DNA of 64,000 bases, taken from positions 688,009,257 through 688,073,256 of the forward strand of contig NC_053391.1 in the NCBI RefSeq assembly GCF_905171765.1, read 5' to 3'. The stretch is from Bufo bufo. Its lineage: Eukaryota > Chordata > Amphibia > Anura > Bufonidae. Made by a program: the position numbers and the translations under genes. Of the stretch, positions 1 to 11,814 are shown in pieces (position 1 is the stretch's first letter; each line of letters opens with the position of its first letter). A model generated the notes under the pieces. The model was not told the origin of the DNA. It saw only the letters and a list, made by a program, of their open reading frames with translations, and did no database searches.

Positions 1-585
1 ACAGAGGAGAGAGGTCCCATAGCAGAGAATAAGGCTTCATGTCATAGCAGAGAATCATGCTTCATAACACCCAACACTGGAACAGGCCACTGTCAGATAT
101 TTTTAGGCCCGGCACCCAGACAGAGGAGAGAGGTCCCATAGCAGAGAATCAGGCTTCATGTCATAGCAGAGAATCAGGCTTCATGTCACCCAACACTGGA
201 ACAGGCCACTGTCAGATATTTTTAGGCCCCGGCACCCAGACAGAGGAGAGAGGTCCGATAGCAGAGATTCAGGCTTCATGTCATAGCAGAGAATCAGGCT
301 TCATGTCACCCAACACTGGAACAGGCCACTGTCAGATATGTTTAGGCCCCGGCACCCAGACAGAGGAGAGAGGTCCCATAGCAGAGAATCAGGCTTCATG
401 TCACCCAACACTGGAACAGGCCACTGTCAGATATGTTTAGGCCCCTGCACCCAGACAGAGGAGTGAGGTCCCATAGCAGAGAATCATGCTTCATCTCATA
501 GCAGAGAATCATGCTTCATGTCACCCAACACTAGAACAGGCCACTGTCAGATATTTTTAGGCCTCGGCACCCAGACAGAGGAGAG
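1..585 (-). repeat. ~120-bp tandem array in the 3' region of hAT-A copy 1
   Basis: About five units, recognised by recurring CAACACTGGAACAGGCCACTG at roughly 73, 192, 312, 407 (short unit) and 527. Each unit holds one or two repeats of a shorter motif (CATAGCAGAGAATCAGGCTT). Because 120 is a multiple of three, one forward frame stays open across several units (57-440). The peptide is simply the array translated, and I do not regard it as a gene. The same array lies 3' of the transposase in copy 2. Confidence 0.9.
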
Positions 586-705
586 GTTCATTCAAATTTG
601 GGTTGCCCCGCAATATAATGGTAAAATGAAAAAAAAAAGAGGATTGAAAGAGGAAGTGCCCTGGAGTACAATAATATATGGTTAAGGGGAGGTAGTTATA
701 AATGT

Positions 706-3700
706 CTAATCTGCACAAGGGATGGACAGGTCCTGTGGGATCCATGCCTGGTTCATTTTTATGAACGTCAGCTTGTCCACATTGGCTGTAGACAGGCGGC
801 TGCGTTTGACTGTAATGACGCCCCCTGCCGTGCTGAATACAAGTTCAGACAAAACGCTGGCCGCCGGGCAGGGCAGCACCTCCAAGGCATAAAAGGCTAG
901 CTCTGGCCACGTGGACAATTTGGAGACCCAGAAGTTGAATGCGGCCAGAACAATCAGTCAGTACGTGGAGGGGTGAGCACACGTACTGTTCCACCATGTT
1001 AGTGAAATGTTCACTCCTGCTAACACGTTCCGTATCAGGTGGTGGTGCAGTTAGCTGTGGCGTGGTGACAAAACTTTTCCACATCTCTGCCATGCTAACC
1101 CTGCCCTCAGAGGAGCTGGCCGTGACACAGCTGCGTTGGCGACCTCTTGCTCCTCCTCTGCCTTCGCCTTGGGCTTCCACTTGTTCCCCTGTGACATTTG
1201 GGAATGCTCTCAGTAGCGCGTCTACCAACGTGCGCTTGTACTCGCGCATCTTCCTATCACGCTCCAGTGCAGGAAGTAAGGTGGGCACATTGTCTTTGTA
1301 CTGTGGATCCAGCAGGGTGGCAACCCAGTAGTCCGCACACGTTAAAATGTGGGCAACTCTGCTGTCGTTGCGCAGGCACTGCAGCATGTAGTCGCTCATG
1401 TGTGCCAGACTGCCCAGAGGAAAGGACAAGCTGTCCTCTGTGGGAGGCGTATCGTCATCGTCCTGCGTTTCCCCCCAGCCACGCACCAGTGATGGGCCCG
1501 AGCTGCGTTGGGTGCCACCCCGCTGTAAACATGCTTCATCCTCATCCTCCTCCACCTCCTCCTCATCCTCGTCCTCCTCGTCCTCCAGTAGTGGGCCCTG
1601 TCTGGCCACATTTGTACCTGGCCTCTGCTGTTGCAAAAAAACTCCCTCTGAGTCACTACTAAGAGATTGGCCTGAAAGTGCTAAAAATTACCCCTCTTCC
1701 TCCTCCTCCTCCTCCTCCTCCTCCTCCTGGGCCACCTCCTCTTCCATCATCGCCCTAAGTGTTTTCTCAAGGAGACATAGAAGTGGTATTGTAACGCTGA
1801 TAACGGCGTCATCGCCACTGGCCATGTTGGTGGAGTACTCGAAACAGCGCAACAGGGCACACAGGTCTCGCATGGAGGCCCAGTCATTTGGGGTGAAGTG
1901 GTGCTGTTCCACAGTGCGACTGACCCGTGCGAGCTGCAGCTGAAACTCCACTATGGCCTGCTGCTGCTCGCACAGTCTGTCCAGCATGTACAAGGTGGAG
2001 TTCCACCTGGTGGGCACGTCGCATATGAGGCGGTGAGCGGGAAGGCCGAAGTTATGCTGTAGCGCAGACAGGCGAGCAGCGGCAGGATGTGAACGCCGAA
2101 AGCGCGCACAGACGGACCGCACTTTATGCAGCAGCTCTGACATGTCGGGGTAGTTGTGAATGAAATTCTGCACCACCAAATTCAGCACATGCGCCAGGCA
2201 AGCGATGTGCGTCCAACCGGCTAGTCCCAGAGCTGCGACGATATTTCGCCCATTATCGCACACCACCAGGCTGGGCTTGAGGCTCACCGGCAGCAACCAC
2301 TCGTCGGTCTGTTGTTCAATACCCCGCCACAACTCCTACGCGGTGTGGGGCCTGTCCCCCAAACATATGAGTTTCAGGATGGCCTGCTGACGTTTACCTC
2401 GGGCTGTGCTGAAGTTGGTGGTGAAGGTGTGTGGCTGACTGGATGAGCAGGTGGAAGAAGAGGAGGAGGAAGCCGAGTAGGAGGAGGAGGCTACAGGAGG
2501 CAAAGAATGCTGCCCTGCGATCCTTGGCGGCGGAAGGACGTGCGCCAAACAGCTCTCCGCCTGGGGCCCAGCCGCCACTACATTTACCCAGTGTGCAGTT
2601 AGGGAGATATAGCGTCCCTGGCCGTGCTTACTGGTCCACGTATCTGTGGTTAGGTGGACCTTGCCACAGATGGCGTTCCGCAGTGCACACTTGATTTTAT
2701 CGGATACTTGGTTGTGCAGGGAAGGCACGGCTCTCTTGGAGAAGTAGTGGCGGCTGGGAACAACATACTGTGGGACAGCAAGCGACATGAGCTGTTTGAA
2801 GCTGTCTGTGTCCACCAGCCTTAATGACAGCATTTCATAGGCCAGTAGTTTAGAAATGCTGCCATTCAGGGCCAGGGATCGAGGGTGGCTAGGTGGGAAT
2901 TTACGCTTTCTCTCAAATGTTTGTGAGATGGAGAGCTGAACGCTGCCATGTGACATGGTTGAGATGCTTGGTGACGGAGGTGGTGGTGTTGGTGGTACAT
3001 CCTCTGTTTGCTGGGTGGCAGGTGCCAATGTTCCTCCAGAGGCGGAGGAAGAGGCCGAGGCAGCAGTAGAAGAGGTAGCAGGGGGAGCCTGAGTGAGTTC
3101 CTTGTTGTTAAGGTGTTTACTCCACTGCAGTTCATGCTTTGCATGCAGATGCCTGGTCATGCAGGTTGTGCTAAGGTTCAGAACGTTAATGCCTCGCTTC
3201 AGGCTCTGATGGCACAGCGTGCAAACCACTCGGGTCTTGTTGTCAGCACATTGTTTGAAGAACTGCCACGCCAGGGAACTCCTTGAAGCTGCCTTTGGGG
3301 TGCTCGGTCCCAGATGGCGGTGGCTAGTAGCAGGCGGACTCTATTGGCAGCGGGTGTTCTGCTTTTGCCCACTGCTCCCTCTTTTGCTACGCTGTTGGTT
3401 CGGTCTCACGAATGCCTCTTCCTCCGAACTCTGAAAGTCAGTGGCACGACCTTTATTCCATGTGGGTTCTAGGACCTCATCGTCCCCTGCATCGTCTTCC
3501 ACCCAGTCTTCCTCCCTGACCTCCTGTTCAGTCTGCACACTGCAGAAAGACGCAGCAGTTGGCACCTGTGTTTCATCATCAGAGACGTGCTGAGGTGGTA
3601 TTCCCATGTCCTTATCAGGAAACATAAGTGGTTGTGCGTCAGTGCATTCTATGTCTTCCACCGCTGGGGAAGAGCTAGGTGGATGCCCTTGGGAAACCCT

Positions 3701-4111
3701 GCCAGCAGAGTCTTCAAACAGCATAAGAGACTGCTGCATAAGTTGAGGCTCAGACAGTTTCCCTGATATGCATGGGGATGATGTGATAGACTGATCGCCT
3801 TGGTTTTCAGGCGCCATCTGTGCGCTTTCTGCAGAAGACTGGGTGGGAGATAATGTGAACGTGCTGGATCCACTGTCGGCCACCCAATTGACTAATGCCT
3901 GTACCTGCTCAGGCCTTACCATCCTTAGAACGGCATTGGGCCTGACCAAATATCGCTGTAGATTCTGGCGGCTACTGGGACCTGAGGTAGTTGGTTCACT
4001 AGGACGTGTGGCTGTGGCAGAACGGCCACGTCCTCTCCCAGCACCAGAGGGTCCACTAACACCACCACGATCATGTCCGCGTCCGCGTCCCTTACTAGAT
4101 GTTTTCCTCAT
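706..4111 (-). pseudogene. hAT transposase (BED finger type), copy 1, broken
   Basis: Starts at 4111 with a basic Gly/Arg-rich N-terminus. A BED-type zinc finger near 3130-3220 keeps the CTLC and HLHAKH ligands. The RNase H-like catalytic core shows TDTW (near 2650) and CDNG (near 2250), then CLAHVLNL and TRWNST. An acidic Glu-rich linker (1690-1730 and about 1520-1590) is encoded by GAG/GGA microsatellite. The C-terminal hATC dimerisation domain (ACPAASVLSE-type, ending LTFIKMNQAW) is near 740-900. Compared with the other copies, a Gln-Glu junction has become TAG near 3340, a Gln codon TAG near 2333, a Ser codon TAA near 1687, and there is a frameshift near 920-950. Not functional. Confidence 0.9.
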
Positions 4112-4599
4112 TGTTACCGTTCACCACAATAAGAAAAAAATTATTTGGCCCAATGTATTGAATTCAAATTCAGGCCTTTTTTTACAGGCACTTAACACTA
4201 TCTAGCTATCTATTTAGGTACCGTATTACACTAATACAGGCACAGCAGTAACCACAGATTTAGCTGAATATAAATTGTAGGCCTATTATTTAGGCGCTGG
4301 ATGACAGGTATACGTTTACGGACAGAATTAGACTTGGAGATGCACGGTAGCGTTTGAAGTTATTGAGAATGACCCTATCCGCACCTTCAATCTAATATAC
4401 CCTTTTATGGATAGATTTAAACTTGGCCTGATACAGCAGAAACCACTGATTTAGGGAATTGCTCAGTTGGGAATTGTATTTCAACCCAGAAAAAAATATA
4501 TCCTTTGCCAGACAGCAGACAGTTTTACTAGCCACAGCTGAAACACCAGATTTAGGGTACTGCTATTTTGACAATTGTATTTCACCCTTCAATAAAATA

Positions 4600-6166
4600 C
4601 ACTGCTCAAAAAAATAAAGGGAACACAAAAATAACACATCCTAGATCTGAATTAATTAAATATTCTTCTGAAATACTTTGTTTTTTACATAGTTGAATGT
4701 GCTGACAACAAAATCACACAAAAATTCAAAAATGGAAATGAAATTTTTCAACCCATGGAGGTCTGGATTTGGAGTCACACTCAAAATTAAAGTGGAAAAA
4801 CACACTACAGGCTGATCCAACTTTGATGTAATGTCCTTAAAACAAGTCAAAATGAGGCTCAGTAGTGTGTGCGGCCTCCACGTGCCTGTATGACCTCCCT
4901 ACAACGCCTGTGCATGCTCCTGATGAGGTGGCGGACGGTCTCCTGAGGGATCTCCTCCCAGACCTGGACTAAAGCATCTGCCAACTCCTGGACAGTCTGT
5001 GGTGCAACGTGACGTTGGTGGATAGAGCGAGACATGATGTCCCAGATGTGCTCAATTGGATTCAGGTCTGAGGAACGGGCGGGCCAGTCCATAGCATCAA
5101 TGCCTTCGTCTTGCAGGAACTGCTGACACACTCCAGCCACATGAGGTCTAGCATTGTCTTGCATTAGGAGGAACCCAGGGCCAACCGCACCATCATATGG
5201 TCTCACAAGGAGTCTGAGGATCTAATCTCGGTACCTAATGGCAGTCAGGCTACCTCTGGCGAGCACATGGAGTGCTGTGCGGCCCTCCAAAGAAATGCCA
5301 CCCCACACCATTACTGACCCAATGCCAAACCGGTCATGCTAGAGGATGTTGCAGGCAGCAGAACGTTCTCCACTGCGTCTCAAGACTCTGTCATGTCTGT
5401 CACATGTGCTCAGTGTGAACCTGCTTTCATCTGTGAAGAGCACAGGGCGCCAGTGGCGAATTTGCCAATCTTGGTGTTCTCTGGCAAATGCCAAACGTCC
5501 TGCACGGTGTTGGGCTGTAAGCACAACCCCCACCTGTGGACGTCGGGCCCTAATATCACCCTCATGGAGTCTGTTTCTGACCGTTTGAGCAGACACATGC
5601 ACATTTGTGGCCTGCTGGAGGTCATTTTGCAGGGCTCTGGCAGTGCTCCTCCTGTTCCTCCTTGCACAAAGGCGGAGGTAGCGGTCCTGCTGCTGGGTTG
5701 TTGCCCTAGTACGGCCTCCTCCACGTCTCCTGATGTACTGGCCTGTCTCCTGGTAGCGCCTCCATGCTCTGGACACTACGCTGACAGACACAGCAAACCT
5801 TCTTGCCACAGCTCGCATTGATGTGCCATCCTGGATAAGCTGCACTACCTGAGCCACTTGTGTGGGTTGTAGACTCCGTCTCATGCTACCACTAAAGTGA
5901 AAGGACCGCCAGCATTCAAAAGTAACCAAAACATCAGCCAGGAAGCATAGGAACTGAGAAGAGGTCTGTGGTCACCACCTGCAGAACCACTCCTTTATTG
6001 GGGGTGTCTTGCTAATTGCCTATAATTTCCACCTGTTGTCTATCCCATTTGCACAACAGCATGTGAAATTGATTGTCACTCAGTGTTGCTTCCTAAGTGG
6101 ACAGTTTGATTGACTTGGAGTTACATTGTGTTGTTTAAGTGTTCCCTTTTATTTTTTTGAGCAGTG
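4600..6166 (-). mobile_element. Tc1-like transposon inserted in hAT-A copy 1
   Basis: 1567 bp bounded by inverted termini CACTGCTCAAAAAAATAAAG at 4600 and its reverse complement ending at 6166, each flanked by TA (4598-4599 and 6167-6168), the Tc1/mariner target duplication. It sits in the leader of hAT-A copy 1. Removing it leaves a leader of about 1.0 kb, matching copy 2, so the insertion is younger than copy 1. It carries one transposase reading frame on the reverse strand. Confidence 0.95.
4859..5884 (-). pseudogene. Tc1-like transposase with two nonsense codons
   Basis: I choose the ATG at 5884 (protein beginning [10 protein letters not shown]) because an N-terminal helix-turn-helix of Tc1/paired type follows directly; upstream in-frame sequence to 5929 looks like leader. 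The frame runs about 340 codons, the usual Tc1 transposase length. The catalytic triad is visible as FTDESRF (first Asp), LMQDNARPH (second Asp) and SSDLNPIEHIW (Glu). Only two changes break the frame: TAG at 5336-5338 and TAG near 5221. No frameshift is needed to read through. The protein would cut and paste elements at TA sites, but this copy is inactive. Confidence 0.9.
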
Positions 6167-6492
6167 TAGCAAGCACAGCCAAGCCCCTGATGTAGGATAT
6201 AGCAAAAAACAACAACACACTATTGATGGTTAAATGGACTTGGTGGCAGCTTGTGCTGGCGCACCACAAGACACAAAATGGCCGCCGATCACCCCAGAAA
6301 AAAGTGACAGAAAAACGCTCTGGGCAGCCTTAAAACAGTAAGCAATTAAATAGCAGAGGTTGAATGATACACAGCTGTACATCGATCACTTCAGTAAGTA
6401 AATAACTGCCTAATCTCGCCCTAACAGCAGCAGCTGCATCATATCCCTACACTGATCATAGCAGAGTGACGTGCGGCGCTACGTGACTCCAG

Positions 6493-6563
6493 CTTAAATA
6501 GAGGCTGGGTCACATGCTGCACTGGCCAATCACAGCCATGCCAATAGTAGGCATGGCTGTGAT
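6493..6563 (-). promoter_or_regulatory. Subterminal hairpin plus TATA-like box, hAT-A copy 1
   Basis: A perfect 14-bp inverted repeat (ATCACAGCCATGCC / GGCATGGCTGTGAT) with a 7-nt loop at 6529-6563. Downstream on the reverse strand lie an ATTGG (inverted CCAAT) box and a TATTTAAG box at 6493-6500. The same arrangement occurs at the same distance from the terminus in copies 2 and 3. Inference: transposase promoter and possibly a transposase-binding subterminal site. Confidence 0.5.
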
Positions 6564-6885
6564 GGCCTCTTGGGGCAAGTAGTATGACGCTTGTTGATTG
6601 GCTGCCAAGAAAGCGCCGAACACCGAACCCAAACCCGGACTTTTACGAAAATGTATACAGTTCAGGTTCGCTCATCCCTATTTAGGGCCTACACTAACCA
6701 AAAACCAAACAAAAAAAACAAAACACAAAAAAGGTTTATATAGATATATCCTCCGTACACAGCCATTGTTGTGTCCAGCGCACTTTGTGCGTTTTCTTCT
6801 CCATTTAACAATGTTTTGAGGCCTATGGTATCCAAAAAACAAAGGCACAAAAAAAAAACAACATTTATATATATATATATATATA

Positions 6886-7929
6886 CACTCACCTAAAGAA
6901 TTATTAGGAACACCTGTTCTATTTCTCATTAGTGCAATTATCTAGTCAACCAATCACATGGCACAGTTGCTTCAATGCATTTAGGGGGGTGGTCCTGGTC
7001 AAGACAATCTCCTGAACTCCAAACTGAATGTCAGAATGGGAAAGAAAGGTGATTTAAGCAATTTTGAGCGTGGCATGGTTGTTGGTGCCAGACGGGCCGA
7101 TCTGAGTATTTCACAATCTGCTCAGTTACTGGGATTTTCACGCACAACCATTTCTAGGGTTTACAAAGAATGGTGTGAAAAGTGAAAAACATCCAGTATG
7201 CGGCAGTCCTGTGGGCGAAAATGCCTTGTGGATGCTAGAGGTCAGAGGAGAATGGGCCGACTGATTCAAGCTGATAGAAGAGCAATGTTGACTGAAATAA
7301 CCACTCGTTACAACCGAGGTATGCAGCAAAGCATTTGTGAAGCCACAACACGCACAACCTTGAGGCGGATGGGCTACAACAGCAGAAGACCCCACTGGGT
7401 ACTACTCATCTCCACTACAAATAGGAAAAAGAGGCTACAATTTGCACGAGCTCACCAAAATTGGACTGTTGAAGACTGGAAAAATGTTGCCTGGTCTGCT
7501 GAGTCTCGATTTCTGTTGAGACATTCAAATGGTAGAGTCCGAATTTGGCGTAAACAGAATGAGAACATGTATCCATCCTCTGATGGCTACTTCCAGCAGG
7601 ATAATGCACCATGTCACAAAGCTAGAATCATTTCTGGTTTCTTGAACATGACAATGAGTTCACTGTACTAAAATGGCCCCACAGTCACCAGATCTCAACC
7701 CAATAGAGCGTCTTTGGGATGTGGTGGAACGGGAGCTTCGTGCCCTGGATGTGCATCCCTCAAATCTCCATCAACTGTAAGATGCTATCCTATCAATATG
7801 GGCCAACATTTCTAAAGAATGCTATCAGCACCTTGTTGAATCAATGGCACATAGAATTAAGGCAGTTCTGAAGGCAAAAGGGGGTCCAACACCGTATTAG
7901 TATGGCGTTCCTAATAATTCTTTAGGTGA

Positions 7930-7932
<3 letters not shown>
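6886..7932 (+). mobile_element. Second Tc1-like transposon, internally deleted
   Basis: 1047 bp with inverted termini beginning CACTCACCTAAAGAATTATT at 6886 and ending with the reverse complement at 7932. It is flanked by TA (6884-6885, 7933-7934) and sits inside a (TA)n run. It is shorter than a typical autonomous Tc1 element (about 1.3-1.6 kb), consistent with the internal deletion seen in its transposase. Confidence 0.93.
7035..7900 (+). pseudogene. Tc1-like transposase, degenerate
   Basis: The ATG at 7035 begins MGKKGDLSNFERG, a typical start for this Tc1 group, with an HTH near codons 15-45. An in-frame TGA follows at about codon 51 (near 7183). The expected WSDESRF motif reads WSAESRF (near 7496), so the first catalytic Asp is lost. 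A segment of the core between the NENM and DGYFQQDNA blocks (near 7568) is missing. A further frameshift precedes the SPDLNPIERLW block, which holds the catalytic Glu (near 7690). The stop is at 7898-7900. Dead copy. Confidence 0.88.

Positions 7933-7962
<30 letters not shown>
7933..7962. repeat. (TA)n microsatellite
   Basis: Perfect TA dinucleotide run immediately after the Tc1-like terminus; a shorter TA run lies on the other side (about 6866-6885). Inference: the transposon landed in a pre-existing TA tract. Confidence 0.85.
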
Positions 7963-7964
<2 letters not shown>

Positions 7965-10740
7965 TCATTGTTATACTCCAGCACATTTTGTGCATTCTCT
8001 TTGCCATTTCCTAATGTTTTGTGGCCATCTGTAACCAACCCTACCTCCCAAAAAAAATAAAAAATTGCACACGGACGTCATCCATATTTTTTGTGGATCC
8101 GTTTTTTGCGGATTGCAAAATACATACGGTCGTGTACATGAGGCCTTAGTGTAAGTGTAGCACTGACAATACAGTGCATTGCAATAAATGGCTATTACAA
8201 TGCTCTGTATAGTGATCATCAGGCCCACTGGATCTTGATAAAATAAAAAGTAAAAAATAAATAAAATCTCATATCCGTTCATTTATGTGATAAAAAAAAA
8301 CTACACATAATTGGTATTGCTGCGTCCGTAACGATTTAAGTATCATATTACTAATCCCGTGCGGTGAACGCCATAAAAAAAATGTAGAAAAAAATGACTG
8401 AATTGCTGTTTTTGTCACCTCATGTCCACAAAAAAATAAATAACAAGTGATCAAAAAGACATATGTACCCCAAAATGATATCAATAGAAACTACAGCTTG
8501 TCCCACCAAAAACAAGCCCCCATATAGCTTCATTGGTGAAAAAATAAAAATGTTTTGGACTTTAGTATATGGCAATGCAAAATATCATTTATTTTTAACA
8601 CAAAAGGAATTTTATGCTGAAAAAGTAGTAAAACATAAAAGAAACTATATAAATTTGGTATCGCCATAACCATATCAACCCATAGAATAAAATAATCATA
8701 TAATATTTACCACAAAAGGAACCCCATAAAAAAAACAAAAAAAAACGGAATTACAATTTTGCCCACTTCACTCAACAAAAAATATATATATATAAAAAGT
8801 GATCAAAAATACATATGTACCCAAAAATGATACCAATAGAAACTACAGCTCATTCCACAAAAAACAAGCCCCCTTACAGCTACATTGGTGAAAAAACTAA
8901 AATGTTATGGACTTTAGTATATGGTGATGCAAAATATCATTTCTTTTATGCTAAAAAAGTAGTAAACCATAAAAAAATATATAAATTTGGTATCGCCATA
9001 ACCGTATCAACCCACAGAATAAAAAAATCATATAATATTTACCACAAGAGGAACTCCATAAAAAATAAAGAACTGACAGAAATGCCATTTTTGTCCGCTT
9101 CACCTCCACAAAAAATGATATAAAATGTGATAAAAAAAGATGATACCAATAGAAACTACAGTTCGTCCTGCAAAAAACAAGCCCCCATACAGCTACATTG
9201 GTGAAAAAGTAAAAATGTTTTGGACTTTATGATAATGTTTTGGACTTTATGATTTATTTTTAACACAAAAGAGATTTTATGCTGAAAAAGTAGTAAAACG
9301 TAAAAGAAACTATATAAATTTGATATTGCCATAACCGTATCAACCCACAGAATAAAATAATCATATAATATTTACCACAAGAGGAACCGCATAAAAATAA
9401 AGAACACTGCTGCCCTTTTTGCCTCCACAAAAATTGGTTTAAAAGTGATGAAAAAGACATATGTAAACAAAAAGAATACCAATAAAAACTACAGCCCGTC
9501 CTGCAAAAAACAAGCCCTCACACAGCTTCATTGGTGAAAAAAATAAAATAAAATCAGCAAATTACATGTTAGAAAATCCAGATGCCGCTCCTTCCCTTCT
9601 GAATGCTGCAGTGCCTCCAAACAGTGGTTTATGACCGTAAATAGGTTGTTCCGGTGTTCTGGAAAAATATATTACAAATTGTGGGTTGCATTTTCTCCTG
9701 TTACCCCTTGTGAAAAGAAAAAATTTTGGGGCTACAGCAACTTTATATTGGAAATAAAAGTACATTTTTCATTTTTACAGCCATGTGTTTCTAAATTTTA
9801 TGAAACGCTTGTTGGGTCAAAGCATTCACTTCAACCCTAGATTTATTCCTTGAGGAGTGTAGTTTCCAAAATGGGGTCACTTTTTGGGGTTTTCTTTCTA
9901 GTGGCACCTTAGGGTCTCTTCAAATGTGACATGACACCTGAAAACAATACCAGCAAAATCTGCCCTCCGTTAACCATACGGCGCTCCTTTCCCTCTGCAC
10001 CCTGCCATGCGCCCATACAGCAGGTTACAACCACATATGGGGTGTTTCTGTAAACTGCAGAATCAGGGTAATAAATATTGAGGTTTCTTTGACTGGTAAC
10101 CCTTGCTGTGTCACAGGAAAATTGGATTTAAATTGAAAATCTGAACAAAAAATTTCCTTCCAATTTGCTTTAATTCTTGTGGAACACCTAAAGGGTTAAT
10201 AAGGTTTGTAAAATCAGTTTTGAATACCTTGAGGGGTGTAGTTTCTAAAATTAAGTCATTTATGGGTGGTTTATACTATGTAAGTCCCACAAAGTGACTC
10301 CATAATTGAACTGGTCCTTAAAAAAGTGGGTTTTAGAATTTTTTTTAACCTTTTTTAAAATTTGCTTCTAAACTTCCTGAAAAAATAAAATGACATTTAA
10401 AAAATGATGCCAACATAAAGTAGACATATGGGGAATGTAAACTAATAACTATTTTATGAATTATCACTATCCATCTTAAAAGAAGAGAAATTCTAATTTT
10501 AAAAAATAGCGATTATTTTTTTCCGGATTTTCAGAAAATTTTGGATTTTTTTATGCATAAAGGCAAAATGTATCAACTAAAATTCACCACTAACATAAAG
10601 TATGATGTGTCACAAGAAAACAGTCTCAGAATGGCTTGGATAAGTAAAAGCGTTCCAAAGTTATTACCATATAAACAGACACATGTCAGATTTAAAAAAT
10701 TTGCTCCAAACTGGCTGTCGCCTTAAGGGGTTAAGATTGT
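7963..10740. repeat. Long non-coding interspersed repeat with ~330-bp internal tandem units
   Basis: No coding potential found. Between about 8400 and 9560 a unit recurs four times (starts near 8455, 8810, 9135 and 9460). It is recognised by CATATGTACCC, CAATAGAAACTACAG and ACAAGCCCCCATA followed by GGTGAAAAA. The remainder to 10740 is AT-rich and includes GTGTAGTTTCCAAAATGGGG-type motifs that also recur here in diverged form (near 9858 and 10235). A single arm of the CACACGGACG...CGTGTACATGAGGCC MITE lies at about 8066-8148. The class of the whole is not recognised. Confidence 0.6.
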
Positions 10741-10744
10741 AATT

Positions 10745-11017
10745 TTTTTATTTCTATGTATTTTTTTGTTATTTTAAGTCATTTCCCTGTCAACATTTGT
10801 TTGCAAAGCAATTGTACTGCTCTTACCCCCGTTTTGGAGCCTTTTGCAGCCCTCTAGCCCTTTCATATTACTTTTTTACAGCTATTTTTCAGCCCCAAAG
10901 TTCGGGTTCCCATTGACTTCAAAGGGTTTTGTTGTTCGGTGTCAAGTTCAGAACCCAAACCGAACTTTGAAACGAAGTTCGATCGAAGCCCGACATCCAC
11001 CGGTCCACTCATCAATA
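10745..11017 (+). mobile_element. Solo 3' end of a hAT-A-like element, diverged
   Basis: Matches the terminal region of the hAT-A copies in order: CATTTCCCTGTC, TTTGCAGCCCTCTAGCCCTT, an AAGTTCGGGTTCCCATTGAC stretch, and a degenerate inverted terminus ending CCACTCATCAATA. There is no transposase and no matching 5' end nearby, so it is a truncated relic or the end of a deleted derivative. Confidence 0.7.
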
Positions 11018-11814
11018 GTGATCACAACTACTTTATCACACTCCATAATAAATTTAGACCCCAGACCAACACCCCAAAGTGTATTCAGACACAAACCCCA
11101 GAGTAAATAGAGACCTCGGCCTCCAAAATCAGTACAATAACTAAAGCTAATACAGACCCCAGGCCGCAGTCCAGGGTTGACATCCTACTCAATTTTTTTG
11201 TAGACCACTGAACCAAAAATCATAGATGGTTCAAACTTTTTACAGACATACACCATGGCCTATTTTAAAGACTATGGCCCCACACTACACCTTCAACATA
11301 ATGCCATTCATCACACAGATCGCAAAATTGAAGAGGCTGCACAATAGGAAAAGAAACCGGTAGCATCATGTGAACAACTCCTGGTCAATCTATATAACTC
11401 AGATCGCTCAGAGGCTGAGCATCTGGTTTGTACTGCACATGTCATGTATTGTCACATGTATAGTGGAAACTTAAAAGAAAGTCAAAGGCAGGGTTTTTTC
11501 TTCTGTCTGGCACTACGGAGGGCAGGAAAAAATGGACTGTGGTCTGAATATTCCGTCATTCCAAGAGATCAGTGAGAATTCAGCAGTATTTTCACTTTGG
11601 GACTTTTTTTAATCAATGTGATAGATGTAATTCCAAGTATTTACATAATTATGTGCAATTACTTATACAGAGCATAAAAAGGCAAAATACAATAAATGAT
11701 GATCAGCGTCACATTCACATAATGCGTGTATAGTATTAACCCCTTCCTTTTCTAATGGCACCATTTATTATTCCATATGAGGAAGTGGAAACCTGGGGAA
11801 GAAAACACTGTAAA
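11018..11814. other. No recognisable feature
   Basis: AT-rich unique-looking DNA. The stretch near 11040-11160 repeats short motifs such as AGACCCCA but shows no clear unit. No convincing coding frame, RNA gene or transposon terminus found. Confidence 0.4.

Larger units (their letters stand above)
1..6680 (-). mobile_element. hAT-A DNA transposon, copy 1 (one end outside window)
   Basis: Read on the reverse strand, the element starts at 6680 with the terminal sequence TAGGGATGAGCGAAC, the same terminus as copies 2 and 3 in this window. Then come a ~1 kb leader (once the Tc1 insertion is discounted), a broken BED/hAT transposase (706-4111), and a tandem array running off the left edge. Its 3' terminus and target duplication are outside the window, so the 8-bp duplication cannot be confirmed here; the candidate flank is 6681-6688. 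Family assignment rests on near-identity with copies 2-4 and on hAT transposase motifs. Confidence 0.9.

Noticed and set aside
57..440. 127-codon repeat-protein frame
   Set aside because: Translation of the 120-bp array of hAT-A copy 1, same reasoning.
1398..1943. Serine-rich forward frame (and similar frames at 20290-20823 and 47057-47308)
   Set aside because: Antisense of the Glu-rich tract of the hAT transposase; poly-Ser arises from reading the GAG/GGA microsatellite backwards.
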